62,288 nucleotides of DNA from Carboxydocella sporoproducens DSM 16521 (lineage in GTDB: Bacteria; Bacillota; GCA-003054495; Carboxydocellales; Carboxydocellaceae), in contig NZ_FUXM01000011.1 in assembly GCF_900167165.1 (NCBI RefSeq), positions 1 through 62,288 on the forward strand. Reading direction: 5' to 3'. Made by a program: the position numbers and the translations under genes. Position 1 is the first letter of the stretch. Each line of letters starts with the position of its first letter. Below are positions 1 to 8,691 of this stretch, piece by piece. The notes under the pieces were generated by a model. The model did no database searches. It worked only from the letters and a program-made list of their open reading frames with translations, and was not told the DNA's origin.

Positions 1-140
1 CTGTTCGTCGGGCCGGAGGTTTGCCGCCGACTTCCTTCAGATTCCACCTCACGGTGGACACCCTTGTCTTAAGCTACGGCTACTGCTACCTTCGCCGTTC
101 GGGACTTTCACCCTATAGACAACGCCCATGCCGGGCGCAC
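1..140 (-). mobile_element. Group II intron, class IIC-like, 5' part (runs off the left edge)
   Basis: On the minus strand the RNA starts with GUGCGCCCGGCAUGGGCG at position 140. It continues with the domain I segments AUAGGGUGAAAGUCCCGAAC, AAGGGUGUCC and GGAAUCUGAAGGAAG, which match the order and wording of the well-studied Oceanobacillus iheyensis class IIC intron. The 5' end lies directly behind the terminator hairpin at 144-171, the insertion preference known for class IIC introns. Only about 140 nt are present; domains II-VI and any reverse transcriptase would lie left of the window, so activity cannot be judged. Confidence 0.85.
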
Positions 141-141
141 G

Positions 142-173
142 AAAAAAGGAGTCTGCCATCAGACTCCTTTTAT
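142..173 (-). terminator. Intrinsic terminator after the DUF3786 gene
   Basis: Perfect 12-bp stem (144-155 with 160-171, loop CCAT) followed on the minus strand by a short T run. It ends the tex-to-DUF3786 operon and is the apparent target of the group II intron. Confidence 0.85.
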
Positions 174-776
174 TATTAAGTCTTTAATTACATAACACAA
201 AGCAGCCAGATCCTCAATATGCATCTGTGCTCCGGCAGACCGGTCAAAGAGAATCTGACAGGCTGGCGCAATCTCTTCATCACCTTCCCAGAACAGAACC
301 CGCACCGGTACCCGCGGGGCAAACCAGCCCTCCAGGGTCAAATCGGCCCGGCCAGGGATAACGGCAAAGCCGGTACAATTCCCGGCCTCACGCCAAATTG
401 TCCAGTTCACCTGTAAAAAGGCAGCCAGCTTATCCAGCACATCGCGTTTCAAAGCAGGGAAAAAAACATTCCCTTGAGGAAGATCCCGGTAGGACGCCCA
501 TTCTCCGCTTAAGGGCAAGGGCCGGGCAGAAGAAAGATAGTTAAGCAGAATCAATGACCACCACAGGGGGGGAGTCCCGGTGTCATCTGCAAAAACCATT
601 TCCCCGCCCGGATAGGATACACGAAAACCGACCCCGAAACTGACCAGCTCAAAATAACCCTGATCCGTATTATACCGGTAACCGCTATTGGCCGCAATCG
701 TATCTGGAGCTAACGCCTTTAATTTGGCCCGACTCCGGGCAAAAGCCGGACTATAGGCTCCTTCTCTGGACTTCAT
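159..776 (-). CDS. DUF3786 domain protein
   Basis: 205-residue soluble protein without signal peptide or membrane segment. The C-terminal part, with RVPVRVLFWEGDEE, an ILFD segment and HIEDLAAL, matches my memory of the DUF3786 family, found mainly in anaerobes; its biochemical role is unknown to me. It is the last gene of the run tex, Nif3-like, amidohydrolase, MFS, 23 nt behind the transporter, so it is probably co-transcribed. The stop codon lies inside the terminator hairpin. Family assignment is from recalled motifs only. Confidence 0.7.
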   Translation of the reverse strand: MKSREGAYSPAFARSRAKLKALAPDTIAANSGYRYNTDQGYFELVSFGVGFRVSYPGGEMVFADDTGTPPLWWSLILLNYLSSARPLPLSGEWASYRDLPQGNVFFPALKRDVLDKLAAFLQVNWTIWREAGNCTGFAVIPGRADLTLEGWFAPRVPVRVLFWEGDEEIAPACQILFDRSAGAQMHIEDLAALCYVIKDLIIKGV

Positions 777-799
777 CCCCCTTACCCCCTACCTTTCGT

Positions 800-1975
800 T
801 TAACCTATTTCCGCTACCCGCTCCAGTGCTGTAATCCTGTCGCTGCTAAAGATAATTACAGCAAAAATCAAAAGCGCCCCACTCCAGTAAGGCAGGTGCC
901 GATGGATTCCATAAAGGGCACCGCCACTTAAAGGACCCAGTATCCGGCCCAGACTGGCAAAGGACTGCAATAAACCCATAGCTGCTCCCTGACTGCCCCG
1001 ATTAGCTTTACTGGCCAGACTGGATGTGGTCGGACCCTGCAAAGATCCACCCACCATATTAACTGCCGTTCCCAAATACATCAGATATTTGCTGGCTGAA
1101 GCGATAATCAGCAATAAACCAGCACCCGATAGCCAGGTGCCAGCTTTAATCAGCCGGGCATCCCCCAGGCGCCGGGACAATCGCCCCAGCAGGCCTCCCT
1201 GGATTACTACCCCTATTAACCCGAGAAAGGTAAACATGGTCCCCATCTGTTTCGGCCCAAAACCGATTTTTTCCGCTGCCAGCAAAGCAAAGGTGGCTTC
1301 AAACATGGCCATGGTGAAATTCATAACAAATGCCAGTAGAAAGAGAACGAATAAGGGATGGCGTACCACCGCCCAGGACAGGCGGGTTTTGTCTTTTTCC
1401 ACCTGCTTGGCTCCCGCTGGTAAGGATTCCGGCAAAAAAGTCCAGGCAAAGGGTATAAGCAATGTAGCCAATCCCCCTGCCACAAAAAAGGGCATACTGT
1501 AACTGTAATGGCCCAGCCAGCCTCCCAGGGCTGGTCCGAAAACCATCCCCAGCCCCATGGCTGCTCCTACAATTCCCATGCTTTTCGAACGTTCACTGCC
1601 TTCCGTTACATCCGCCAGATAGGCCATGGCTGTAGGCAATGTGGCGGAAGAAATCATTCCTGAAAGGGCCCGCACTGCGATCATCAACCAGAGGCTGTTG
1701 AGCAAACCGAAAAGAATAAAGGTCAGGGCATAACCACTTAAACCTATTAACAGAACAGGGCGCCGGCCAATCCGGTCGGATAAACGCCCCCAGAAGGGGG
1801 CAAAAAAGAATTGCATCACCGAATAGACAGACATAAACAGCCCAATGGCCGTAGAGCCACCACCAAGTTTTTTGATATAAAAAGGCATAATGGGAATAAT
1901 TATCCCAAACCCTACCATCACCAGAAAAAGGATAGTGAACAAGATGGCTATTGAGTATACTGCCTTTTTTTGCAT
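800..1975 (-). CDS. MFS transporter, probable drug/proton antiporter type
   Basis: 391 residues with about 12 hydrophobic segments. The loop between segments 2 and 3 carries the major facilitator motif GRLSDRIGRRP, and GPALGGWLG in the fifth segment resembles motif C of drug/H+ antiporters. Length is normal for the TetA/Bmr-like 12-TM group. It lies between the amidohydrolase and the DUF3786 gene in one minus-strand run. Substrate cannot be told from sequence; export of a small organic molecule is the family-level inference. Confidence 0.85.
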   Translation of the reverse strand: MQKKAVYSIAILFTILFLVMVGFGIIIPIMPFYIKKLGGGSTAIGLFMSVYSVMQFFFAPFWGRLSDRIGRRPVLLIGLSGYALTFILFGLLNSLWLMIAVRALSGMISSATLPTAMAYLADVTEGSERSKSMGIVGAAMGLGMVFGPALGGWLGHYSYSMPFFVAGGLATLLIPFAWTFLPESLPAGAKQVEKDKTRLSWAVVRHPLFVLFLLAFVMNFTMAMFEATFALLAAEKIGFGPKQMGTMFTFLGLIGVVIQGGLLGRLSRRLGDARLIKAGTWLSGAGLLLIIASASKYLMYLGTAVNMVGGSLQGPTTSSLASKANRGSQGAAMGLLQSFASLGRILGPLSGGALYGIHRHLPYWSGALLIFAVIIFSSDRITALERVAEIG

Positions 1976-2002
1976 TACATATCTACTGCCTTTCTATACA
2001 AT

Positions 2003-3133
2003 TTAAGTAACTCGTCCCTCGATAAATATCTTTAATGGCCTGGCCTCCAGCTCCAGCGGGAAGCGGTCCCAGATCACCATATCCGCATCCTTGCCTGCTT
2101 CCAGCGTCCCTACTCGATCGGCAATTCCCACTATCTCCGCCGCCCGACTGGTAATAGCCGCCAGAGCCTGCATGGGTTCCAGCCCCTCGCGGGCCACCAG
2201 AGCCGCTGAAAGATTGAGGTAATTGGCAGGAATTACCGGAGCATCAGTCATTAGCGCCACTGGTACTCCAGCATTATGAAGGATTTTGGCGGTTTCCGGC
2301 GTCTTATCCTTCAGTTCTACCTTGGCCCGGCTGGTAATAACTGGTCCTACAATAGCTGCTACCTGTTGCCGGGCCAACCAATCCGCAATTTTATGTCCTT
2401 CCGTGCAATGCTCAATTACAATCTTAACCCCGAACTCCCGGGCAATCCGAATGGCCGTTGCAATATCATCAGCCCGGTGAGCATGGGCCCGTAAAGGCAT
2501 TTCTCCCTTGAGCACCCGGGCCAGGGCCTCCAGTTTTAAGTCCCGTTCCTTATCCTCCTTAGCCAGGTAGTTGGCTGCCTTTACCAGATTTTCCCGCAAG
2601 ATTGCTGCTGTTCCCATCCGGGTAGACGGGGTGCGCTTTTGGGCCCCATAAACCTTTTTCGGGTTTTCCCCAAAAGCCACTTTTAGGCCAACCGGGCGAA
2701 TAAGCATCTCATCCACCACCTGACCCCAGGTCTTTAAGGCTACCATTTCCCCGCCGATAACATTCCCGCTGCCCGGCCCTACCACTACAGTGGTTACACC
2801 GCCAGCCAGACAATCCTTGAATCCTACATCCTCGGGATTGATGGCATCAAGAGCGCGCAAATGAGGGGTCGCCGGGTCGGTCATTTCATTGACATCATCC
2901 CCCTCCACCTGGTAAATCTCCTCATAGATGCCAACATGACAATGAGCATCAATAAACCCGGGGAAAACATAGGCCCCAGCAGCATCGATAATCTCAGCTG
3001 ATGGAGGAATGGCCACAGCTTCAGCTGCCCCTACTGCTGCTATTTTATCTCCCTCGATGAGAACTACTCCTGGTTTATATACCGGTCCGGCCATGGTAAA
3101 GACCTGACCGTTGACTATCGCTTTTATAGACAT
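2003..3133 (-). CDS. Metal-dependent amidohydrolase (imidazolonepropionase-like)
   Basis: 376 residues of the amidohydrolase superfamily. The N-terminal beta-sandwich is followed by FPGFIDAHCHVG, with the HxH metal ligands. Further candidate ligands are His in LRAHAHRADD, His in IEHCTEGH and Asp in LMTDAP; the C-terminal GTLEAGKDADMV is the usual sandwich return. Substrate unknown: related proteins hydrolyse cyclic amides or act as dipeptidases. Its start codon overlaps the stop of the Nif3-like gene, which suggests translational coupling. Confidence 0.85.
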   Translation of the reverse strand: MSIKAIVNGQVFTMAGPVYKPGVVLIEGDKIAAVGAAEAVAIPPSAEIIDAAGAYVFPGFIDAHCHVGIYEEIYQVEGDDVNEMTDPATPHLRALDAINPEDVGFKDCLAGGVTTVVVGPGSGNVIGGEMVALKTWGQVVDEMLIRPVGLKVAFGENPKKVYGAQKRTPSTRMGTAAILRENLVKAANYLAKEDKERDLKLEALARVLKGEMPLRAHAHRADDIATAIRIAREFGVKIVIEHCTEGHKIADWLARQQVAAIVGPVITSRAKVELKDKTPETAKILHNAGVPVALMTDAPVIPANYLNLSAALVAREGLEPMQALAAITSRAAEIVGIADRVGTLEAGKDADMVIWDRFPLELEARPLKIFIEGRVT

Positions 3134-3960
3134 TAGTAAATCACTCCTGCCAAACGCACAATTTCCAGGCCCCTGGCTTCCAGTGCCGCACAGAGGCGGT
3201 TAATCCCGATGGAGTCACTGGCCATATGGCCGGCAACAATAACATTGCCGATATTTTGCTCCCTTACTGCTTTCAGGGCATCCTCCGGGCAATGCATGAC
3301 TATCAGGGTGCCTACTCCTGCTTCAAAATAGGCCTTGAAAACATCGGGTCCTCCGGAAGTGCCTCCGGCCATTGCTACCCAGACCTTGCCGGCATAGGTT
3401 TGTTCTGAACCCACTCGAATCTGGGGCCGGGTAGCAGCCTTCTGGTATTCCGGCAATTCCAGCAAAGCGTCCACTACATCCTTGCAAGTAGCTTTAGGGT
3501 TACCGTTCAACTGCTCATCCAGATGCTTCTGTACCACCCGCTCTGTTACCAGATCGGCCGGCCAGTGAATATTGAGAAAGGGCATATTCAAAGCCTTTGC
3601 TGCTGAAGTTACCCGGTCATAATTGGTAACATGAGTACCGCGCTCTACTTCCTCTTTGCGTTTTTGCAAGGCCTTTTGTGCTTTATTGATAGGCACTCCT
3701 GCTGCTACCATGCGGTCGATCTGGCTATTCATCACCTGATGGAGCTCCAGCTTGGGGCTACCCGCCACGGGGTGGTGGCTTAATACTCCATCACACTTGA
3801 GCTCCCGGGCCAGCAGCAGCTCCGCCGTCTCCATATCAATCCCGACGGCCAGTTTGGTGATTTTTTCTCCAGGTACAATCACGCCCGAATCAGGCGGGAC
3901 TTCCGTTAATCCAGCCAGTTCCAGTGCAACCTGCATAATCTCCTGGGTAGACAAAGCCAT
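3133..3960 (-). CDS. Nif3-like (DUF34) metal-binding protein
   Basis: 275 residues from the ATG at 3960, chosen because AAGGAGGA lies just upstream and because the longer frame would overlap tex more. LKCDGVLSHHPV carries the His-His metal site of the Nif3/YbgI/DUF34 family, and VIVAGHMASDSIG near the C-terminus holds the second conserved region. The family forms toroidal hexamers with a dinuclear metal site; its reaction is unsettled, with metal or nucleotide metabolism proposed. It overlaps neither neighbour in this reading except by one base with the amidohydrolase. Confidence 0.8.
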   Translation of the reverse strand: MALSTQEIMQVALELAGLTEVPPDSGVIVPGEKITKLAVGIDMETAELLLARELKCDGVLSHHPVAGSPKLELHQVMNSQIDRMVAAGVPINKAQKALQKRKEEVERGTHVTNYDRVTSAAKALNMPFLNIHWPADLVTERVVQKHLDEQLNGNPKATCKDVVDALLELPEYQKAATRPQIRVGSEQTYAGKVWVAMAGGTSGGPDVFKAYFEAGVGTLIVMHCPEDALKAVREQNIGNVIVAGHMASDSIGINRLCAALEARGLEIVRLAGVIY

Positions 3961-3973
3961 AGTTTTTTCCTCC

Positions 3974-6133
3974 TTACTGTTCCACATCTCGCAAACTGAG
4001 ACCGATACGGCCTCTTTCCCGGTCAATGCTGATCACTTTAACTTTTAGAATATCTCCCACTTTGACCACTTCCAGCGGGTGTTTGATATAGCGGCTGGTG
4101 AGCCGGGAAATATGAATCAGGCCATCCTGCTTCACACCGATATCTACAAAAACGCCAAAATCAACGATATTGCGTACAGTTCCGGTGAGAATCATACCTT
4201 CTTGCAGATTGTCCAGGCTGGTCACATCCTGGCGGAAAATGGGCTTAGGTAAATCCTCCCGCGGGTCGCGCCCGGGTTTTTGCAAGGCCTCAAAAATATC
4301 CCGCACTGTCGGCACCCCCGCTCCCAGTTCCGCTGCTACCTGCTGCGGGTCCAGCTGAGCCAGAGCCTGGCTTAACGCCTTTAACCTTTCGGGTTGCCTC
4401 AAATCAGCAGGTTGAAAGCCGATTCGGGCCAGAATTTGCTCCGCCAGCCCGTAGGACTCCGGATGGACAGGAGTATTTTCCAGAGGGTTGTCCCCATCAG
4501 GAAGCCGTAAAAAACCGGCACATTGCACGAAAGTCGCTTGACCCAAACGGGGCACCTTCAACAGCTCGGCCCGGGTACGAAATTTGCCGTGCTGTTCCCG
4601 GTAGGCTACAATGTTTTTGGCTACATTGGTCTTGATGCCGGCTACATATTGCAGTAAAGCAAAAGAGGCTGTATTCAAATCTACCCCTACACTGTTTACA
4701 GCCGATTCCACTACCTGGCCCAGTACTTCCTCCAGCCGTTTGGGATTGACATCATGCTGGTATTGCCCGACGCCAATGGATTTGGGCTCGATTTTCACCA
4801 GCTCGGCCAGGGGATCCTGCAACCGGCGGGCAATAGAAACGGCGCTTCTCTGGGTCAGGTCAAAATCCGGGAACTCCTCCGCCGCCAGTTTGGAAGCAGA
4901 ATAGACAGAAGCCCCGGCCTCTGAAACAATGCAGTATTGTACTGGCAGGGAATATTCCCGAATGGCTGCTGCTACCACCTGTTCAGTTTCCCGGGAAGCA
5001 GTGCCATTGCCAATGGCAATCAGGTCTACCCCGTGGTCCTGTACCAGCCTGGCCAGTTCAGCCCGGGCTTCGGCCTCCTGGCTCTGGGGCGGATGGGGAT
5101 AGATCACTCCTATGGCCACTACTTTTCCCGTTTCATCCACCACCGCCAGTTTGCAGCCAGTGCGATAACCCGGGTCAATCCCCAGCACTTTTACATTGCG
5201 GACTGGTGGTTGTAAAAGGAGTTGTTTCAGGTTAGCACCAAAGACCTTGATCGCCTGTTCCTCCGCTTTTTCCGTCAGTTCCTGGCGCAGCTCCCGTTCA
5301 ATAGATGGTGCCAGCAGGCGTTTATAGCTATCATTTAACATCTCGGTCAGCACTTCGGCAAAGGGTGAAGCTGAATCTTTGATAATTTGGCCCCTTAACC
5401 AGGCCAGAATAGGTCCTTCTTCCACCGCAATGCCCACCTTCAGCACTTCCTCCTTTTCTCCCCGGTTGATGGCCAGCACCCGGTGGGGCGGAATGGATTT
5501 CAGGGGTTCCTGATAATCAGCATACATATCAAAGGGGGTGATCCCTTCTTTTACTTTTTTGGCCTTAATATAGCCGTGGCGCCGGGTATATTCCCTTAAA
5601 TACTGCCGGTATTCCGCCTGGTCGGAAACTTCTTCCGCCAGGATATCCAGGGCTCCGGCCAGGGCTGCTTCAGCGCTCTCCACTCCCAGGTCCGGGTTGA
5701 CAAAAGCCTGAGCTGCTACTATTGGCGACCCCGCTGCCGGATCCTGGGCCCAGAGAATACGGGCCAGAGGCTCCAGCCCTTTCTCCCTGGCTACCGTCGC
5801 CCGCGTCCGCCGTTTGGGCCGGTAGGGGCGGTAAAGGTCCTCCACCTCCGACAGGCGGGTCGCCTGGCGAATGGCCGCTTCCAGCTCAGGAGTCAGTTGT
5901 TCCAGTTCCGCAATGTGGCGGATAACATCCTCTTTGCGTTTTTCCAGATTGCGCAGGTAATTAACCCGTTCCGCAATCATGCGGATCTGGTTTTCATCCA
6001 GTTCTCCTGTGGCTTCCTTGCGATAACGGGCAATAAAGGGCACTGTATTTTCCTCATCCAGTAATTTGATGGTATTCTCCACCTGCCAGGGTTTTAGCCC
6101 TAATTCAGCAGCAATTAGATTGGCAAACACCAA
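3974..6133 (-). CDS. tex: Tex-type RNA-binding transcription accessory protein
   Basis: 719 residues, the usual Tex length. In order: N-terminal helical region with VPFIARYRKEATGELDE, a YqgF/RNase H-like fold (VLGIDPGYRTGCKLAVVD), helix-hairpin-helix segments (NTASFALLQYVAGI, LLKVPRLGQATFVQCAGF) and a C-terminal S1 domain (GTVRNIVDFGVFVDIGVKQD). Tex binds nucleic acid and affects transcription in several bacteria. A TATAAT -10 box lies at 6167-6172 and the gene probably heads the operon running to 159. Confidence 0.93.
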   Translation of the reverse strand: MVFANLIAAELGLKPWQVENTIKLLDEENTVPFIARYRKEATGELDENQIRMIAERVNYLRNLEKRKEDVIRHIAELEQLTPELEAAIRQATRLSEVEDLYRPYRPKRRTRATVAREKGLEPLARILWAQDPAAGSPIVAAQAFVNPDLGVESAEAALAGALDILAEEVSDQAEYRQYLREYTRRHGYIKAKKVKEGITPFDMYADYQEPLKSIPPHRVLAINRGEKEEVLKVGIAVEEGPILAWLRGQIIKDSASPFAEVLTEMLNDSYKRLLAPSIERELRQELTEKAEEQAIKVFGANLKQLLLQPPVRNVKVLGIDPGYRTGCKLAVVDETGKVVAIGVIYPHPPQSQEAEARAELARLVQDHGVDLIAIGNGTASRETEQVVAAAIREYSLPVQYCIVSEAGASVYSASKLAAEEFPDFDLTQRSAVSIARRLQDPLAELVKIEPKSIGVGQYQHDVNPKRLEEVLGQVVESAVNSVGVDLNTASFALLQYVAGIKTNVAKNIVAYREQHGKFRTRAELLKVPRLGQATFVQCAGFLRLPDGDNPLENTPVHPESYGLAEQILARIGFQPADLRQPERLKALSQALAQLDPQQVAAELGAGVPTVRDIFEALQKPGRDPREDLPKPIFRQDVTSLDNLQEGMILTGTVRNIVDFGVFVDIGVKQDGLIHISRLTSRYIKHPLEVVKVGDILKVKVISIDRERGRIGLSLRDVEQ

Positions 6134-6166
6134 CCAGCCCTCCTTTTTTCTTTCTGCCTCAGGTTA

Positions 6167-6172
6167 ATTATA
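6167..6172 (-). promoter_or_regulatory. -10 box (TATAAT) of the tex operon
   Basis: Minus strand reads CTGTTATAATTAACC 34 nt before the tex start; no good -35 box is seen. A GGCCGG/CCGGCC inverted repeat lies just upstream (about 6180-6204), between tex and the divergent sigma-54 activator, and could be an operator or hairpin. Confidence 0.5.
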
Positions 6173-6247
6173 ACAGAAAAGGCCGGCAGGGAAAAACCGG
6201 CCAGCAGCGAATATTAACACTAATGGGAGCAGATGGAGGGAGAAAAA

Positions 6248-7954
6248 ATGAGCAAAATCGCCGAAAACATCATCCTTAACTCCATTCACAATCAAGTGCT
6301 GGGTATAGACCGGGAAGGCCGGGTGATTGTCTATAATAAATCCTGTGAACGGGTTTTTGGCTGGCCGATGGAAGAAGCCCTTGGCCGCCACATTTCCGAG
6401 GTAGTACCTAAAAGCGGTTTAATTAAGTGCATGGAAACCGGCAAACCCCATATCGGCCGTAAATTTTACTCTAATGGCGCTTTGTTTGTGGCCAATCGCA
6501 CCCCCATTATTGACCAGAATGGGGAAATTGTCGGCGCCATCGGGGTGGCCCAGGAAATCACGGAATTACAGACCATCGCCGATGAACTGGAAAGCGTCAA
6601 GGAATTGAAAGGCATCCTGGAGACAATCCTGGAAGCCGGATACGAGGGGTTTATTGTTATCAATGAAAAAGGCCAGGTCATCATGATCAATAACGCCTTT
6701 GCTGAACTGGTCGGTATCAACCCTAATGAAGCCATTGGGTTGCACATTTCCCAGGTGGTAGAGAATACTAAGATGGATACCGTCCTGGAAACTGGCACCC
6801 CTCAGATAGGGGAAGTAATCAAGCTAAAAGGTCGGGAAATGGTGGTCACCCGCCACCCTATTATCCGCGATGGCAAAATTATCGGTGCGGTGGGTAAGGT
6901 AATTTTTAAAGATGTCAATCAATTAATTGCCCTGGCCGATAAAGTTCAATCTCTGCGGCGGGAGCTGGATTTTTACAAGGAGGAATTAAAGCGTTACCGA
7001 AGCATTCGTTACAGCCTGGATGACATCTGTGCCCAGAGTCCAAAAATGCACCAACTTAAAGAAACTATCCGCCGAGTAGCTCGCGGTCCTTCCACTGTCC
7101 TTATCCGTGGGGAAAGCGGGACAGGCAAGGAATTGATCGCCCATGCCATCCACCAGGAATCCCCTCGCCGCTCTGGACCTTTTATCAAAGTTAACTGTGC
7201 TGCTGTACCGGAAACCTTACTGGAATCAGAACTGTTTGGCTATGTAGATGGAGCCTTTACTGGCGCCCGCAAAGGCGGTCAGGCTGGTAAATTCGAATTA
7301 GCCAACGGGGGTACTATTTTCCTGGATGAAATCGGGGATATGCCTTTTGCCATGCAGGCCAAGCTGTTACGGGTATTACAGGAAAAGGAAATTGAGCGCC
7401 TGGGTGACAGCCGCCCCCGTAAAGTGGATATCCGCATCATTGCCGCCACTAACCGTAACCTGGAAGAGCTGATCGAACAGGGACAATTTCGTCAGGACCT
7501 CTACTATCGCCTGAATGTGGTTACCCTGAACGTACCGCCTTTACGGGAACGGAAAGAGGATATTCGCCTGCTGGTAGAACGATTTATTGAGAAATATAAT
7601 AAACAGTTCGGCTTAAAAGTTACCCGCCTCTCTCCCCAGGTCTGGGATTTGTTCTTGACCTATCACTGGCCTGGAAATGTCAGGGAACTGGAAAATGTAA
7701 TGGAACGAGCCTTCAATGTGGTAGAAGGACAGCAAATCGAGCTCAACCACCTGCCCCCCTATCTGCACCAGGGATCAGAAAAATCCGGCCTGGTAGATGG
7801 CACCCCATTACCGGAGTTACTGGCAAAAATCGAGGAAAAAGCCATCCGGGAAGCTCTGGAAATGTCAGGCGGCAATCGGGCCCAGGCTGCCAAACTGCTG
7901 GGAATCACCAGGGCCTGGCTCTATAACCGCCTGAAATACTATGGCATAGAATAA
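6248..7954 (+). CDS. Sigma-54-dependent transcriptional activator with PAS sensor domains
   Basis: 568 residues from the ATG at 6248, preferred over 6233 because GGAGGG sits six bases upstream. Two PAS domains (about 1-115 and 120-230; DREGRVIVYNKSCERVFG, NEKGQVIMINNAFAELVG), then an AAA+ domain with Walker A GESGTGKE and the sigma-54 contact loop GAFTGA, and a C-terminal Fis-type helix-turn-helix (NRAQAAKLLGITRAWLYNRL). It would activate a sigma-54 promoter on sensing a small ligand or redox cue. It stands alone as one of few plus-strand genes; no -24/-12 promoter was spotted nearby, so its target is unknown. Confidence 0.9.
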   Translation: MSKIAENIILNSIHNQVLGIDREGRVIVYNKSCERVFGWPMEEALGRHISEVVPKSGLIKCMETGKPHIGRKFYSNGALFVANRTPIIDQNGEIVGAIGVAQEITELQTIADELESVKELKGILETILEAGYEGFIVINEKGQVIMINNAFAELVGINPNEAIGLHISQVVENTKMDTVLETGTPQIGEVIKLKGREMVVTRHPIIRDGKIIGAVGKVIFKDVNQLIALADKVQSLRRELDFYKEELKRYRSIRYSLDDICAQSPKMHQLKETIRRVARGPSTVLIRGESGTGKELIAHAIHQESPRRSGPFIKVNCAAVPETLLESELFGYVDGAFTGARKGGQAGKFELANGGTIFLDEIGDMPFAMQAKLLRVLQEKEIERLGDSRPRKVDIRIIAATNRNLEELIEQGQFRQDLYYRLNVVTLNVPPLRERKEDIRLLVERFIEKYNKQFGLKVTRLSPQVWDLFLTYHWPGNVRELENVMERAFNVVEGQQIELNHLPPYLHQGSEKSGLVDGTPLPELLAKIEEKAIREALEMSGGNRAQAAKLLGITRAWLYNRLKYYGIE

Positions 7955-7986
7955 GGGGGTCCGGCAGGACACCCCCTTACTTTTTC
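7953..7986. terminator. Bidirectional intrinsic terminator
   Basis: AAGGGGGT ... ACCCCCTT hairpin followed by ACTTTTT on the plus strand, between the convergent sigma-54 activator and the gamma-glutamyl hydrolase gene. It overlaps the end of the latter. Confidence 0.75.
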
Positions 7987-8678
7987 GCCGCTTCCACCAG
8001 CGCGGTAAACAACTTTAATTGCAGGGGGTCTTTGGCCCACATGGCTTCCGGATGCCACTGGACCCCCAGCACAAACTTGTGGTTTTCACTTTCTACCCCT
8101 TCGATAACCCCATCAGCGGCCTGGGCAGTCACTTTCAAGCCATAGCCCACCTTATTCACCGCCTGATGGTGCATGCTGTTAACCCGCACTTCCCGGCTTT
8201 GTAAAATCCGACTCAATAAACTACCATTCTTGATACTAACTTTATGACTGGCATACCAGCGCGGTGCTTCCTGGCGGTGTTTCAACACCCTGTCCAGCTG
8301 GCTATTGATATCCTGATACAGGGTCCCGCCCATGGCTACATTTAATACTTGCATACCCCTGCAGATAGCCAGAATGGCCAGATCTGCCTTCAAGGCCTGT
8401 TTGGTCAGTTCCAGTTCAAACAAATCCCGCTCTGGAGTAATCTCCCCCAGCCCCGGTACGGGTTCCTCATCAAAGAAAGCCGGATCCAGGTCACCTCCGC
8501 CACTTAAAATCAGGCCGTCCAGCATGTGTAAAATCTGTCCCGCGCATTCAGTACAGGCTGCCGGCAAAATTACCGGCATGCCGCCAGCCGCTTCCACCGC
8601 CCGAGCATAATCCACGTTCAGGGAATGGACTGTGCCATTATTAATCAAGTTACAGGTAATGCCAATAATCGGGCGCAT
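7977..8678 (-). CDS. Class I glutamine amidotransferase-like gamma-glutamyl hydrolase (peptidase C26 family)
   Basis: 233 residues from the ATG at 8678, chosen for the upstream AAGGAGGGGG. It begins with RPIIGITCN typical of the PuuD/peptidase C26 family. The nucleophile Cys lies in LAICRGMQ, and the His-Glu pair in GVQWHPEAM. Relatives cleave gamma-glutamyl-GABA or other gamma-glutamyl amides. It follows an unrecognised membrane-anchored protein with a 13-nt gap, so the two are probably one transcript. Substrate is not determinable here. Confidence 0.85.
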   Translation of the reverse strand: MRPIIGITCNLINNGTVHSLNVDYARAVEAAGGMPVILPAACTECAGQILHMLDGLILSGGGDLDPAFFDEEPVPGLGEITPERDLFELELTKQALKADLAILAICRGMQVLNVAMGGTLYQDINSQLDRVLKHRQEAPRWYASHKVSIKNGSLLSRILQSREVRVNSMHHQAVNKVGYGLKVTAQAADGVIEGVESENHKFVLGVQWHPEAMWAKDPLQLKLFTALVEAAKK

Positions 8679-8691
8679 CGCGGCCCCCTCC

